NCBI RefSeq assembly: GCF_003096715.1 | Contig: NZ_QEOL01000039.1 | Coordinates: 1 to 53,730, forward strand | Length of the DNA: 53,730 nt | Direction: 5' to 3' | From: Paraburkholderia silvatlantica | GTDB lineage: Bacteria > Pseudomonadota > Gammaproteobacteria > Burkholderiales > Burkholderiaceae | Part shown: positions 16,217 through 24,899 of the stretch, piece after piece | How the letters are laid out: every line of letters begins with the position of its first letter | Position numbering within the stretch: position 1 is the first letter of the stretch | Translations under genes and position numbers: made by a program | Notes under the pieces: generated by a model | The model's input: only the letters and a program-made list of their open reading frames with translations | Told to the model about the DNA's origin: nothing | Databases searched by the model: none

Positions 16217-18477
16217 GGCGACGGCCTGCGCTCTACTTCGGCGGCGGCGTCCATCTGCGCGGCGGGGTCGGTGTGCGCCGCTACGGACGCTGTGGGGGCT
16301 GCGTGTGCTGCGAGCTTTGCGTCGGCGTCGGCTTCGGCCCCGCCGGGACTCAAGGCGTCGATGCGCGTATGAATCGCCTTCGCCTGCGCCTCGCCCGGCA
16401 CGAGATCCGGATGCGCCCGCGGCACCGCGAGCTTCCACGCGGCGTCCAGCTCGCGCCGGATCGAATCGTAGATTTCCTTCGAAATCGAGCGGTCCTCGTA
16501 CATGGCCTGCACGCGTTCGCGTCCTTCACGCAGCGCGTAGAGCAGCAGCATGCGCCGCTCGAGCACGTCCGAAGCATGGCCGAAGCAACGGCGGACATCC
16601 GCGAGCCCATGCTCGGCTGTCGCGATGCGCGCCTTGAGTATCGTCTTGAGCAGCGCCGCGAGACGCTCGCCTAGCAGAGGCGTCAGGCTGCGGTCGTTGA
16701 AGACGATCAACTGGTGCAGCACCACCCGGCGACACATCAGGAGTTCGAAGCGATCGGCGAGCGCGTCGCCGTACGGCTGCCGCACGCGCAGCCAGCGATA
16801 AAGCCATCGCGCGACGCGCATCTCGAGCGTATCCGCCAGTATTTTTGCGGCCGCGCGCTGATAACCGAGGCGCCCGCCCACGCGCGCCTCTTCGATCATG
16901 GCGTCGGTGTTGCGCATCATGGCGTCGAGATTGCGGATCGTAATGATGCCGCTGCCATACTGAGGAATGAGGTCGCGCTCCTTCGCCGCGAGGGTGACGA
17001 GGCCGATGACGAGACGCTCGCGGTCGGAGAGCGCCGCTTCGAAATCGAATGCCGTCGCGCTGATGTCGACGCTGCGCCGGAACGTATGGCAGGCCTGATC
17101 GGCGATCGCATCGGAAATGTGAAAGGTGCGCGCCGCCATATGCACGCGCTCGGATACGCCGATCGACGAAAGCTGCACCGCCTTTTGCTGCAGCGCCTGC
17201 TCCTGGGGCGAAAGCAGATCGAGGCGCAACCGCCGGATCAGCAGCTTGAGCGACGTGCCGTTCACGATCAGGCTCACGAGCACGAAGCCCGTCGCGAGAA
17301 TCGCGACGAAGCGGCGCGTGGAATCGGGCAGCGCCGTGTCCTGCGCGAGGCCGAGCGCGAGCACGAGCGTCACCGCGCCGCGCAGCCCACCCCATGCGAT
17401 CACGAGCTTATAGGCAGCGCTCACGGGCTCGGTGAGCCGCAGTCGGCTCAGCAGCGGCAGCATGCCGAACACCACGACGACCCGCGCCGCGAACGCCGCC
17501 GCCACCACGACGGCGAGCGCGACGAGATCGATCCACCGTGCGTTGCGCAATGTGGCCGGAATCTGCATGGCCGCGAGCAGAAAGATCGCCGCGCCCGCCA
17601 TGGCCGCGATCTGCTCCCAGATCAGTTGCAGATGCTTCCAGTTCACAGGCGACAGGCGCGTGCTCCCCAGCCCGCTGATGACGAGACCGGCCGCGACCAC
17701 GGCCACCACGCCCGAGACGTGCAACGTCTGGTCGGCGAGGAGATAGAGCGGATACGGCAGCGCGAAACTCAGCGATATCTCGGCTTTGCCCTCGCCGCCC
17801 AGCGCCGGCAGGAGCCACGCGAACGCGCGCCCGGCCAGCGCCCCGACGAGCAAACCGCCGCCGAGCGCGATACCGAGCGCGCGCAGCGCAGCGGTTGCCG
17901 AGACATGGGCGGCGTCGCCCGTGATCGCGGCGATCAGCACACCGGCAATGGCAATGGCCGCCGCGTCGTTGAGCAGGCTCTCGCCCTCCACGAGGCGCAC
18001 GAGCCGCTCGGGCGCGCCCACTTCGCGGAACACGGCGAGCACGGCGGAAGGGTCGGTCGTCGCGATCATCGCGCCGAGCAGGAGGCCGTCGGCGAGCGGA
18101 CCGAGGCCCGTGAGCCGGATCGCGCCGCCCACCACGCCGGTCGTCACGAACACGGCCACCACGGCAAGCAGCAGAATGGGCGCCGCGTCGCCGAGCATTT
18201 CGCGCACATTCACGCTGAGCGCCGCCTGGAATAACAGCGGCGGCAGGAAGATCCACAGATAAGCCTCGGGCGGCAGCCGAGGCGCAAGCGCGGGCATCAC
18301 GAAGTTCGCGGCCAGCGTGGGCCAGGCCTCGCCGCTCACGAGATAGATGCCGCCCAGCGTGAAACCCCACGCGGCGAGCAAGACCGATTCGGAAATCGAC
18401 CAGCGCAGGCTCACCGCCTGCACGAGCGCAATGCTCGCCAGCAGAAAGCCGCTCAGCAGAAGGACGTGGATGACCAT
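16213..18477 (-). CDS. CPA1-family Na+/H+ antiporter
   Basis: About 754 aa from the ATG at 18477. Residues ~1-410 hold the membrane domain with CPA1 motifs: FLPPLLFQAALSVN, ATTDPSAVLAVFREVG and GESLLNDAAAIAIAGVL, plus the AWGGLRGAVTLVLAL segment. A long cytoplasmic C-terminal region (~410-754), rich in helices, follows. It exchanges Na+ or K+ for H+ across the inner membrane. It starts 12 bp after lutC and is coupled to the DUF4239 gene after it, so it appears to be read in the lut operon. Confidence 0.88.
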   Translation of the reverse strand: MVIHVLLLSGFLLASIALVQAVSLRWSISESVLLAAWGFTLGGIYLVSGEAWPTLAANFVMPALAPRLPPEAYLWIFLPPLLFQAALSVNVREMLGDAAPILLLAVVAVFVTTGVVGGAIRLTGLGPLADGLLLGAMIATTDPSAVLAVFREVGAPERLVRLVEGESLLNDAAAIAIAGVLIAAITGDAAHVSATAALRALGIALGGGLLVGALAGRAFAWLLPALGGEGKAEISLSFALPYPLYLLADQTLHVSGVVAVVAAGLVISGLGSTRLSPVNWKHLQLIWEQIAAMAGAAIFLLAAMQIPATLRNARWIDLVALAVVVAAAFAARVVVVFGMLPLLSRLRLTEPVSAAYKLVIAWGGLRGAVTLVLALGLAQDTALPDSTRRFVAILATGFVLVSLIVNGTSLKLLIRRLRLDLLSPQEQALQQKAVQLSSIGVSERVHMAARTFHISDAIADQACHTFRRSVDISATAFDFEAALSDRERLVIGLVTLAAKERDLIPQYGSGIITIRNLDAMMRNTDAMIEEARVGGRLGYQRAAAKILADTLEMRVARWLYRWLRVRQPYGDALADRFELLMCRRVVLHQLIVFNDRSLTPLLGERLAALLKTILKARIATAEHGLADVRRCFGHASDVLERRMLLLYALREGRERVQAMYEDRSISKEIYDSIRRELDAAWKLAVPRAHPDLVPGEAQAKAIHTRIDALSPGGAEADADAKLAAHAAPTASVAAHTDPAAQMDAAAEVERRPSP

Positions 18478-18489
18478 GGCGTGCAACCG

Positions 18490-19077
18490 TCACGGCGCCG
18501 GCAGCCACACCACCGTCAACGACCTCACCCCTTGTGCTCCCTGGATCAGCACACCTTCGATATCGGCCGTCGCGGACGGCCCTGTGACGAGCGCCGCGTA
18601 GCGCGCGTTGCGAAAATCGTCGCGCCGGTACGCGTCCTGCAGCCCCGCCACCAGCTGTGCGGGATCGAGCAGCACCACGAGATGCTGCACGATATAACCG
18701 AGTGCGTTCACCACGTACTCGCGCTCGCTCAGCCATAGCGATCCCGTTTCCGCCACGCCGAAGCGCGCGCGCACCACGCCCACGTCGACGTCTTCGAGCG
18801 AAGCCGGCTTCGTGGCGGCACCGATCTCGCGCGTGCCCTGCACCTCCGGCGTGGCCGATGCGATACGCGCCTCGCCGCCAAACCGGCGCAAGATCATCGC
18901 GCGCACATCGGCCGCGCTTTGCACCTGCGTCTCGCTGCCGCCCATCAGCTTGAGCGCAGCGCCAAAGCGCTCGCGCAGATCGCCCGCGGGCGCTTCGAAC
19001 AGCGGCACCTCGGGCAACGGTTCGTGCGCGGGTTGCGCGGCGCGCACGCGCGCGAGAAACGCCTCACGATCCGCCAT
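18490..19077 (-). CDS. lutC: LUD-domain lactate utilisation protein C
   Basis: A 195-aa LUD-domain protein. The core VVRARFGVAETGSLWLSE and the C-terminal ALVTGPSATADIEGVLIQGAQG are typical of LutC/YkgG. It is a subunit of the LutABC iron-sulfur complex that oxidises L-lactate to pyruvate. The ATG at 19077 lies inside the end of lutB (14-bp overlap), which indicates coupling. The order lutA-lutB-lutC is the standard one. Confidence 0.9.
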   Translation of the reverse strand: MADREAFLARVRAAQPAHEPLPEVPLFEAPAGDLRERFGAALKLMGGSETQVQSAADVRAMILRRFGGEARIASATPEVQGTREIGAATKPASLEDVDVGVVRARFGVAETGSLWLSEREYVVNALGYIVQHLVVLLDPAQLVAGLQDAYRRDDFRNARYAALVTGPSATADIEGVLIQGAQGVRSLTVVWLPAP

Positions 19078-20458
19078 CGCCTGCTCCCCTGCGGTTTTTC
19101 CGGTACCAGGCATGAAACGTGGTTTGCGGCACGTGCGGCAGATCGCGCTGCTTGCCCCAGATATTGAGCGGGTTGTAGAGCATGAAATTGGGCAAGCGCC
19201 GCAGCGCGCCCTCGAGCGATTTCACCGTGCCGCGGTAAAGCGTCGGACTGCCGAGCAACCGGCCCGCCATCTTCAGCACCTCCTGCTTCACGAACGGCAC
19301 TTCGTGCTGTGCCGCGATGACCTGCCGCCACTGGTAGATCTGCTCGTGAATATTGATCTTCACAGGGCACACGTTCGTGCAGCTGCCGTTGAGCGTGGAA
19401 GCGAACGGCAGCGCGCTGAAGCGTTTGAGGTCGAAGGTCGGATTGATGATCGCGCCGATCGGCCCCGCATAGGTGCTGCCGTACGAGAGACCGCCGCTGC
19501 GCCGGTACACGGGACAGGTATTCATGCACGCGCCGCAGCGAATGCATTTGAGCGAATACCAGAACTCGGGCATGGCGAGCCGCTCGGACCGGCCGTTGTC
19601 GACGAGCACGAAATGCATTTCCGCCCCGGGCCGCGGCGCGCGGAAATGCGAGGTGTATTGCGTGATCGGCGAGCCAAGCGCGCTGCGCGAGAGCATGCGC
19701 ACGAATACGCCGAGATCGGAAAGGCGAGGTATCAGCTTCTCGATGCCCATCGAGACGATGTGCAGGGGCGGCACGTTGGCGGACAGGTCCGCGTTGCCCT
19801 CGTTGGTGCACACGACCACCGTGCCAGTTTCGGCCACCGCGAAATTGCAGCCGGTCATGCCCGCCGTTTTCTCGCGCACGAACCACGGCCGCGTATTCAT
19901 GCGCTGGCTTTCCGCGAGATAGTGAATGTCGTTGTTGTGGGGGTCCGTGCCGATCGTGCGGCCGAACACTTCGGCCACGTCGTCGCGCAGCTTGTGCACG
20001 GCGGGCACGACGATATGGCTGGGCGGTTGCTTGTCGAGCTGCTGGATGCGCTCGCCGAGATCGGTCTCCATCACCGAAATGCCGCGCGACTCGAGGTACG
20101 GGCGCATTTCGCACTCGTCGGTGAGCATCGACTTGCTCTTCACGAGCGCCGTCATGCCGCGCTCGCTCAGGATGCGATACACGATTTCGTTGTGCTCCTC
20201 GGCCGTGTCCGCGAAATGGACCTGCACGCCATTGGCTTGCGCGGTGCGCGTGAAATGGTCGAGGTAATCGGCGAGATGCGAAAGCGTATGCGCCTTGATT
20301 TGCGAAGCGAGCGTGCGCAGCATTTCCCACTCGGGAATGGCGTGCGCTTGCGCGTCGCGCTTCGAGCGCAAGTCCCACAGACGCTTGTCGTGGAAGGCTA
20401 CGTGTTCCGGCCGCGAGAGAAACGTGCCGGCGAGCTTCGCATGTTCGACTCGCTTCAT
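19064..20458 (-). CDS. lutB: Lactate utilisation iron-sulfur protein LutB
   Basis: A 464-aa protein with a LUD-type N-terminal domain (AETGTVVVCTNEGNADL) and, past the middle, the ferredoxin-like cluster CIRCGACMNTCPVYRR, then CTNVCPVKINIHEQIYQWR. It contributes electron-transfer centres to LutABC. The start at 20458 (MKRVEHAKLAG) matches the family and overlaps the lutA stop by 4 bp. The long upstream extension in this frame to 20671 is only a shadow of lutA. Confidence 0.92.
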   Translation of the reverse strand: MKRVEHAKLAGTFLSRPEHVAFHDKRLWDLRSKRDAQAHAIPEWEMLRTLASQIKAHTLSHLADYLDHFTRTAQANGVQVHFADTAEEHNEIVYRILSERGMTALVKSKSMLTDECEMRPYLESRGISVMETDLGERIQQLDKQPPSHIVVPAVHKLRDDVAEVFGRTIGTDPHNNDIHYLAESQRMNTRPWFVREKTAGMTGCNFAVAETGTVVVCTNEGNADLSANVPPLHIVSMGIEKLIPRLSDLGVFVRMLSRSALGSPITQYTSHFRAPRPGAEMHFVLVDNGRSERLAMPEFWYSLKCIRCGACMNTCPVYRRSGGLSYGSTYAGPIGAIINPTFDLKRFSALPFASTLNGSCTNVCPVKINIHEQIYQWRQVIAAQHEVPFVKQEVLKMAGRLLGSPTLYRGTVKSLEGALRRLPNFMLYNPLNIWGKQRDLPHVPQTTFHAWYRKNRRGAGDGGS

Positions 20459-21198
20459 TCGCGCGCTCCGTTGAGCACCTGGGCAATATGGATGAAGCGG
20501 ATGTCCGCGCTCATGCGCTCGGCGCAGCCCTGCTGGTGCATGAGGCAGGACATGTCGGCAGACACGATGTATTGCGCGCCGGCGCTCACGTGGTCGACCA
20601 CCTTGTCCTGCCCCATACGCACCGACACCGCCTCTTCGGTCACGGCGAACGTGCCGCCAAAACCGCAGCATTCGTCCGGGCGCGCCGGCTGCACGAACTC
20701 GATGCCCTTCACGTGTTCGAGCAGCGCGAGCGGCTTCGAGAATGCCGGACCCGCGATTTCCGAAACCGAAGCTTCCTTCAAATGGCGCAGCGCACTGCAG
20801 CTATTGTGCAAACCCACGCGCCAGGGAAATTCGGCCCAGGGGAATTCGCGCGCGCCCAGGACGTCATGCAGGAACTCGACAAGTTCATAGGTGCTCTCGC
20901 GCACCTTGCGGACGGCCTCGGTCTGCTCGATTGCGGTGAAGTGGTCACGCACGTGATTCACGCAGCTCGCCGAAGGCCCGACGATATAGTCGTAGCCCGC
21001 GAAGGCGCGCGCAAACACTCGCTCCGCGCCGGCTGCCTCGGCCTGCGCGCCGCTGTTGGCCATGGGCTGGCCGCAGCAGGTTTGTTCGAGCGGATAGTCG
21101 ACCTCGCAGCCGAAACGCTCCAGCAGTTCCAGTGTAGCGATTGCCACCTCGGGGTAGAACGCATCGATGAAACACGGGACGAACAAGGCAACTTTCAT
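20455..21198 (-). CDS. lutA: Lactate utilisation protein LutA
   Basis: A 247-aa protein with two CCG-domain cysteine motifs, TCCGQPM near residue 40 and DECCGFGGTF near residue 175, as in LutA/GlcF-type subunits that ligate iron-sulfur centres and contact quinone or heterodisulfide partners. The start MKVALFVPCFIDAF is the family N-terminus. It heads the operon that runs through lutB, lutC, the antiporter and DUF4239. Confidence 0.92.
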   Translation of the reverse strand: MKVALFVPCFIDAFYPEVAIATLELLERFGCEVDYPLEQTCCGQPMANSGAQAEAAGAERVFARAFAGYDYIVGPSASCVNHVRDHFTAIEQTEAVRKVRESTYELVEFLHDVLGAREFPWAEFPWRVGLHNSCSALRHLKEASVSEIAGPAFSKPLALLEHVKGIEFVQPARPDECCGFGGTFAVTEEAVSVRMGQDKVVDHVSAGAQYIVSADMSCLMHQQGCAERMSADIRFIHIAQVLNGARE

Positions 21199-21555
21199 GC
21201 GCGGGCTCACACGAAAAGCGGACCCGAACATTCTACTGCCGAACGGCGGGGGCGTCGCGCGAAGCGTGTACGCGCCGCGGGTTGCCGCGGCGCATCATGC
21301 TGCGCCGCGGCCTTGCGCCTAAAAGTTGTGGCGAATGCACCAGGAACGCTGCATCAGCGTGTTCGAAATGCGCCGTTCGCGCCGCCTCGTGATCTCGTTC
21401 TTCGCCACCCTGAGCAATGACGACTACGGCTTTTACTGGTACTTCTCATTGTTAATCGAAATGGAATGATGAAACCCGGCGGCGCGCAATGATCGCCGCC
21501 GCGGTTTCGTCCATGATCGAGCCCGTTCTCACCACTCACGAAAGGGATTCCGATC
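21199..21555. other. Intergenic region upstream of lutA and of the SDR gene
   Basis: This 357-bp divergent region should hold the promoters of the lut operon and the SDR gene. No LldR or FadR-type operator could be identified with confidence. A 33-codon ORF at 21368-21469 (+) has a plausible composition (FYWYFSLLIEME end) but no recognisable family, so it is not called. Confidence 0.4.
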
Positions 21556-22302
21556 ATGAACGCATCCACGAACTCGCGCGGCGTCGCCATCGTCACGGGC
21601 GCCTCGCGCGGCATCGGCGCCACCATTGCCGAACGCCTCGCGCGCGACGGTTACGCCGTCGTCGTCAACTACGCTTCGCGCAGCGCAGAAGCCGAGGCGC
21701 TTGTTGCGAAGATCGCGGCGGGCGGCGGGCGCGCCATCGCCGTGCAAGCGAACATCGCGAAGGCCGACGACGTGCGCCGCCTCTTCGAAACCACCGCCGC
21801 AACGCTGGGCCAGCCCACTCTGCTCGTGAACAACGCGGGCATCATGAAGACCGTCACGGTTGCTGATTCGACCGACGCGATCTACGACGAAACCTTCGAC
21901 ACCAACGTGCGCGGCACGCTCAACACGCTGCGCGAAGCGGCGACGAAGCTCGCGGATGGCGGGCGCGTGATCAACCTCTCGACCTCCGTGCTCGCGATGA
22001 ATCTGCCCGGCTACGCGCTCTATGCCGCGAGCAAGGCTGCCGTGGAGACGATCACGCGCGTGTTCGCACGCGAGCTGCGCGGACGCTCCATCTGCGTGAA
22101 CGCGGTTGCGCCGGGGCCGGTGGCGACAGAGTTGTTCCTCAGCGGCAAGACCGAGGAGCAGATCCAGCATTTCGCGAACATGCCGCCGCTGCAGCGCCTC
22201 GGGCAACCCGACGACATTGCGAGTGTCGTGTCGTTCCTCGCGGGCCCGGACGGCGGCTGGGTCAACGGCCAGGTGCTGCGCGCGAACGGCGGGATCGTCT
22301 GA
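21556..22302 (+). CDS. SDR-family oxidoreductase
   Basis: A 248-aa classical short-chain dehydrogenase: TGASRGIG at residues 14-21 for cofactor binding, NNAG near 94, and the catalytic YAASK with the upstream serine in INLSTSV. The C-terminal RLGQPDDIASVVSFLAGPDGGWVNGQ segment is typical of 3-oxoacyl-reductase-like SDRs, and NYASR near residue 36 suggests NADPH. The substrate is not evident. Confidence 0.9.
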   Translation: MNASTNSRGVAIVTGASRGIGATIAERLARDGYAVVVNYASRSAEAEALVAKIAAGGGRAIAVQANIAKADDVRRLFETTAATLGQPTLLVNNAGIMKTVTVADSTDAIYDETFDTNVRGTLNTLREAATKLADGGRVINLSTSVLAMNLPGYALYAASKAAVETITRVFARELRGRSICVNAVAPGPVATELFLSGKTEEQIQHFANMPPLQRLGQPDDIASVVSFLAGPDGGWVNGQVLRANGGIV

Positions 22303-22492
22303 CACGCCGCCCGGCGCGGGTTCGCGACTGGACTCCGGGCAGGACGTGGTCTGAAGGCAAGCAGCCGTGGCGTGAAACCGCCGGTCCCGGCCGGTGCTAC
22401 ACTCCGTGCTCGAAATCGGTAGAAAGACAGAACCGGCGGCATGGCGCGCCGGTTCACGCCGGCTCATATTGCGCCCTCAACCACTCCAGACC

Positions 22493-22873
22493 ATGTATCT
22501 GTCCATCCTCGCCGTCGGCATTGGCGGCGCGCTCGGCTCGCTGCTGCGCTGGGTTCTCGGGCTACGCCTGAATGCCCTCTACCCTGAGCTGCCGCTCGGC
22601 ACGCTCGCGTCGAACATCATCGCCGGTTATGTGATCGGCGTTGCGCTCGCCTACTTCGGGCGCATGCCCCAGCTCTCCGCCGAGTGGCGCCTGTTCGTCA
22701 TTACCGGGCTCATGGGCGGCCTCTCCACATTCTCGACCTTCTCGGCCGAAGTCGTTTCGCATCTGCAGCACGGGCGATTCGGCTGGGCCGCGGGCGAAAT
22801 CGCCATTCACGTGTGCGCCTCGGTCGTCATGACGATTCTTGGCATCGCAACGGTCTCCGCACTGATACGCTGA
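22493..22873 (+). CDS. crcB: CrcB/Fluc fluoride channel
   Basis: A 126-aa membrane protein with four hydrophobic helices and the family motifs GGALGSLLRW, GTLASNIIAGYVIG and GLMGGLSTFSTFS, the last lining the fluoride pore. Fluc channels are dual-topology dimers that export F-. The ATG at 22493 fits the family N-terminus; the frame is open further upstream. I looked for a fluoride riboswitch in the 190-bp leader and could not recognise one. Confidence 0.93.
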   Translation: MYLSILAVGIGGALGSLLRWVLGLRLNALYPELPLGTLASNIIAGYVIGVALAYFGRMPQLSAEWRLFVITGLMGGLSTFSTFSAEVVSHLQHGRFGWAAGEIAIHVCASVVMTILGIATVSALIR

Positions 22874-22886
22874 TCTGCAACGAAAA

Positions 22887-22918
22887 CGGCCGCGTTCGCC
22901 ATTCGCGAAACGCGGCCG
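22887..22918. terminator. Shared terminator between crcB and cfa
   Basis: CGGCCGCGTT at 22887-22896 pairs with AACGCGGCCG at 22909-22918, and the pairing can extend inward with one bulge. An A-run precedes the stem, which is a U-run on the opposite strand. The hairpin lies between the stops of two convergent genes and can serve both. Confidence 0.75.
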
Positions 22919-22940
22919 CATGGGTGAAGCGACGCGCAGA

Positions 22941-24104
22941 TCAGGCAGGACGCTGATAACCGCCCAGCAACCCGTTCTTCGAAAACACCCACTGCCAGAG
23001 CTGGATGTCGCGCGCACGGAACGCTCCGGCACACGAAAGCAGGTAGTAACGCCACATGCGGTAGAACCGCTCGCCCATCTGCGCCTTGAAACGCGGCCAC
23101 GCGGCCTCGAAATTCGCGTGCCACGCCATGAGCGTGCGGTCGTAGTCGGCGCCGAAGTTATGCAGGTCTTCGGCCACGAACAGGCCGCCCGAAGCGTCGG
23201 CGATCTGGCCGATGGTCGGCAGCTCGCCGTTCGGGAAAATGTATTTGTCGATCCACGGATCGGGCGTGGTGTCGCGGCGGTTCTTGCCAATGGTGTGCAA
23301 TACGAACAGACCATCGTCGGCAAGACAGCGATGCGCGACTTCCATATAGGTGCGATAGTTCTTCGGGCCCACGTGCTCGAACATGCCCACGCTCGCAATG
23401 CGGTCGAACTTCTCGTCGAGCAACCGGTAGTCCTGCAGGCGGAATTCGATGGGCAGATCCTTGCAGCGTTCGGCGCCGAGCGCGGCCTGCTCCTTCGAGA
23501 TCGTCACACCCACGCACGACACGCCATAGTGCTCGGCCGCGAACTTCATGAGGCTGCCCCACCCGCACCCGATGTCGAGCAGGCGCATGCCGGGCTTCAG
23601 GCCCAGCTTGCGGCAGATGAGATCGAGCTTGGCGTCCTGCGCCTCGTCGAGCGTCTTCGCGCCGCCCGACCAGTAGCCGCAGGTATAGGCCATGTTCTTG
23701 TCGAGCATCGCCTCGTAGAACTCGTTGCCGATATCGTAGTGCTGCTGGCCCACCTTCCATGCCCGGCGCACGGTCTGGCGATTCATGAGGCGCGCCTTGA
23801 GCGCGTAGAAGACGAGACGGGAGGGATCGATCTGGTCATCCAGATGCGCGCGCAACACATGTGCGAAGAATTCGTCGAGCTGCTCGCAGTCCCACTGGCC
23901 GTCCATGTAGGCCTCGCCGAGGCCGAGATTGCCTAGCGCCAGCACGCGCTCGGGCACCTGCGGATCGTGGATGCGTATGTCCCACGGCCGGGTGCCGTTG
24001 AACTTCACGTCAGCACGCGCCAATAACTGGGCTGCAAACCGCCAGGCCCCCGAAACGGTGGCCTCACGAACGGGTTGAACTGCTTCGAGATCAGTCGTTG
24101 CCAT
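22941..24104 (-). CDS. cfa: Cyclopropane-fatty-acyl-phospholipid synthase
   Basis: A 387-aa enzyme, close to the 382 aa of E. coli Cfa. It has the N-terminal lipid-binding region (GLGEAYMDGQWDCEQLDEFF), the SAM-binding loop LLDIGCGWGSL, then GVTISKEQ, and SVGMFEHVGPKNY with the conserved active-site Glu/His. It adds a methylene group from SAM to unsaturated phospholipid acyl chains at the membrane. The ATG at 24104 has GGAG five bases upstream and is preferred to the in-frame ATG at 24155. Confidence 0.93.
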   Translation of the reverse strand: MATTDLEAVQPVREATVSGAWRFAAQLLARADVKFNGTRPWDIRIHDPQVPERVLALGNLGLGEAYMDGQWDCEQLDEFFAHVLRAHLDDQIDPSRLVFYALKARLMNRQTVRRAWKVGQQHYDIGNEFYEAMLDKNMAYTCGYWSGGAKTLDEAQDAKLDLICRKLGLKPGMRLLDIGCGWGSLMKFAAEHYGVSCVGVTISKEQAALGAERCKDLPIEFRLQDYRLLDEKFDRIASVGMFEHVGPKNYRTYMEVAHRCLADDGLFVLHTIGKNRRDTTPDPWIDKYIFPNGELPTIGQIADASGGLFVAEDLHNFGADYDRTLMAWHANFEAAWPRFKAQMGERFYRMWRYYLLSCAGAFRARDIQLWQWVFSKNGLLGGYQRPA

Positions 24105-24341
24105 ACGTGCTCCATGCGGCTGGAGCGGGTCCTTGGTACCTTGCTCCGATGCCATTCAAGAGGTTGCTATCAAGACATTCGTCGTCGCGCGCGCCGCGAG
24201 AGACTCTATGATGCACCTACTTCAAAAAACGTGCAGGAACACGCACAGGCCATACGGGGCGGGCCATAATCGCAAACTCGACGACGACACCCACCGCCTT
24301 GGCGCGAGCAAAACGGCGCGCCCGAACTGGAGAGACTGACC

Positions 24342-24758
24342 GTGGCCTACGACGACAAGAACATCTTCGCGCGCATCCTGCGCGGCGAAGCACCCTGCAT
24401 CAAGGTGTACGAGGACGGCGCGACGCTCGCAATCATGGACGTCATGCCGCAAGCCGAAGGCCACCTGCTCGTGCTGCCCAAGGAGGGCGCCGAGTTCATC
24501 TATGACCTTTCGCTGGAAGCCGGCGCCGCCGCGATGGCGACGGTGCAGAAGATGGCAGTCGCCATGCGCAAGGCGCTTGCGCCCGAAGGCCTGTTGATCG
24601 CGCAGTTCAACGGTGCCGCCGCCGGACAGACCGTGCCGCACGTGCACTTTCATCTGATTCCGCGTCGCGCGGGCGAACAACTGCGCCCGCATGCGCGTGA
24701 AATGGCCGACATGGCGCAGCTCGAAGCGCTGGCCGCGCGCATTCGCGCCGAGATGTAA
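24342..24758 (+). CDS. HIT-family protein
   Basis: A 138-aa histidine-triad nucleotide hydrolase or transferase. The N-terminus has the CxxC-less FARILRGEAPCIKVYED pattern, and the catalytic triad is HVHFH near residue 100, followed by LIPR. HIT proteins of this HinT-like type cleave AMP-lysine or adenosine phosphoramidates. The start is GTG at 24342, placing MAYDDKNIF at the N-terminus as is usual for the family. Confidence 0.9.
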   Translation: MAYDDKNIFARILRGEAPCIKVYEDGATLAIMDVMPQAEGHLLVLPKEGAEFIYDLSLEAGAAAMATVQKMAVAMRKALAPEGLLIAQFNGAAAGQTVPHVHFHLIPRRAGEQLRPHAREMADMAQLEALAARIRAEM

Positions 24759-24899
24759 GCACTATGTATGAAAGACGTTGGCTATTCTTAAATTTTAAAT
24801 GCCGTCGAATTGCACGAATTCCTCGAGCGGGACGCGCGCCGAGCGCCACTGAATGACGGCGAGGTCTGTCGGCGCTCGCCGCATGCGGCCTCGCCGGCG

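Noticed and set aside
16714..18234. 506-codon ORF antisense to the CPA1 antiporter
   Set aside because: Same reason: His/Arg-rich shadow with no domain, opposite a convincing gene.
21368..21469. 33-codon ORF before the SDR gene
   Set aside because: Protein-like composition but no start signal or known family, and too short to support without comparison.
22303..22492. Fluoride riboswitch upstream of crcB
   Set aside because: Expected from the gene, but I could not identify the conserved pseudoknot elements in this leader.
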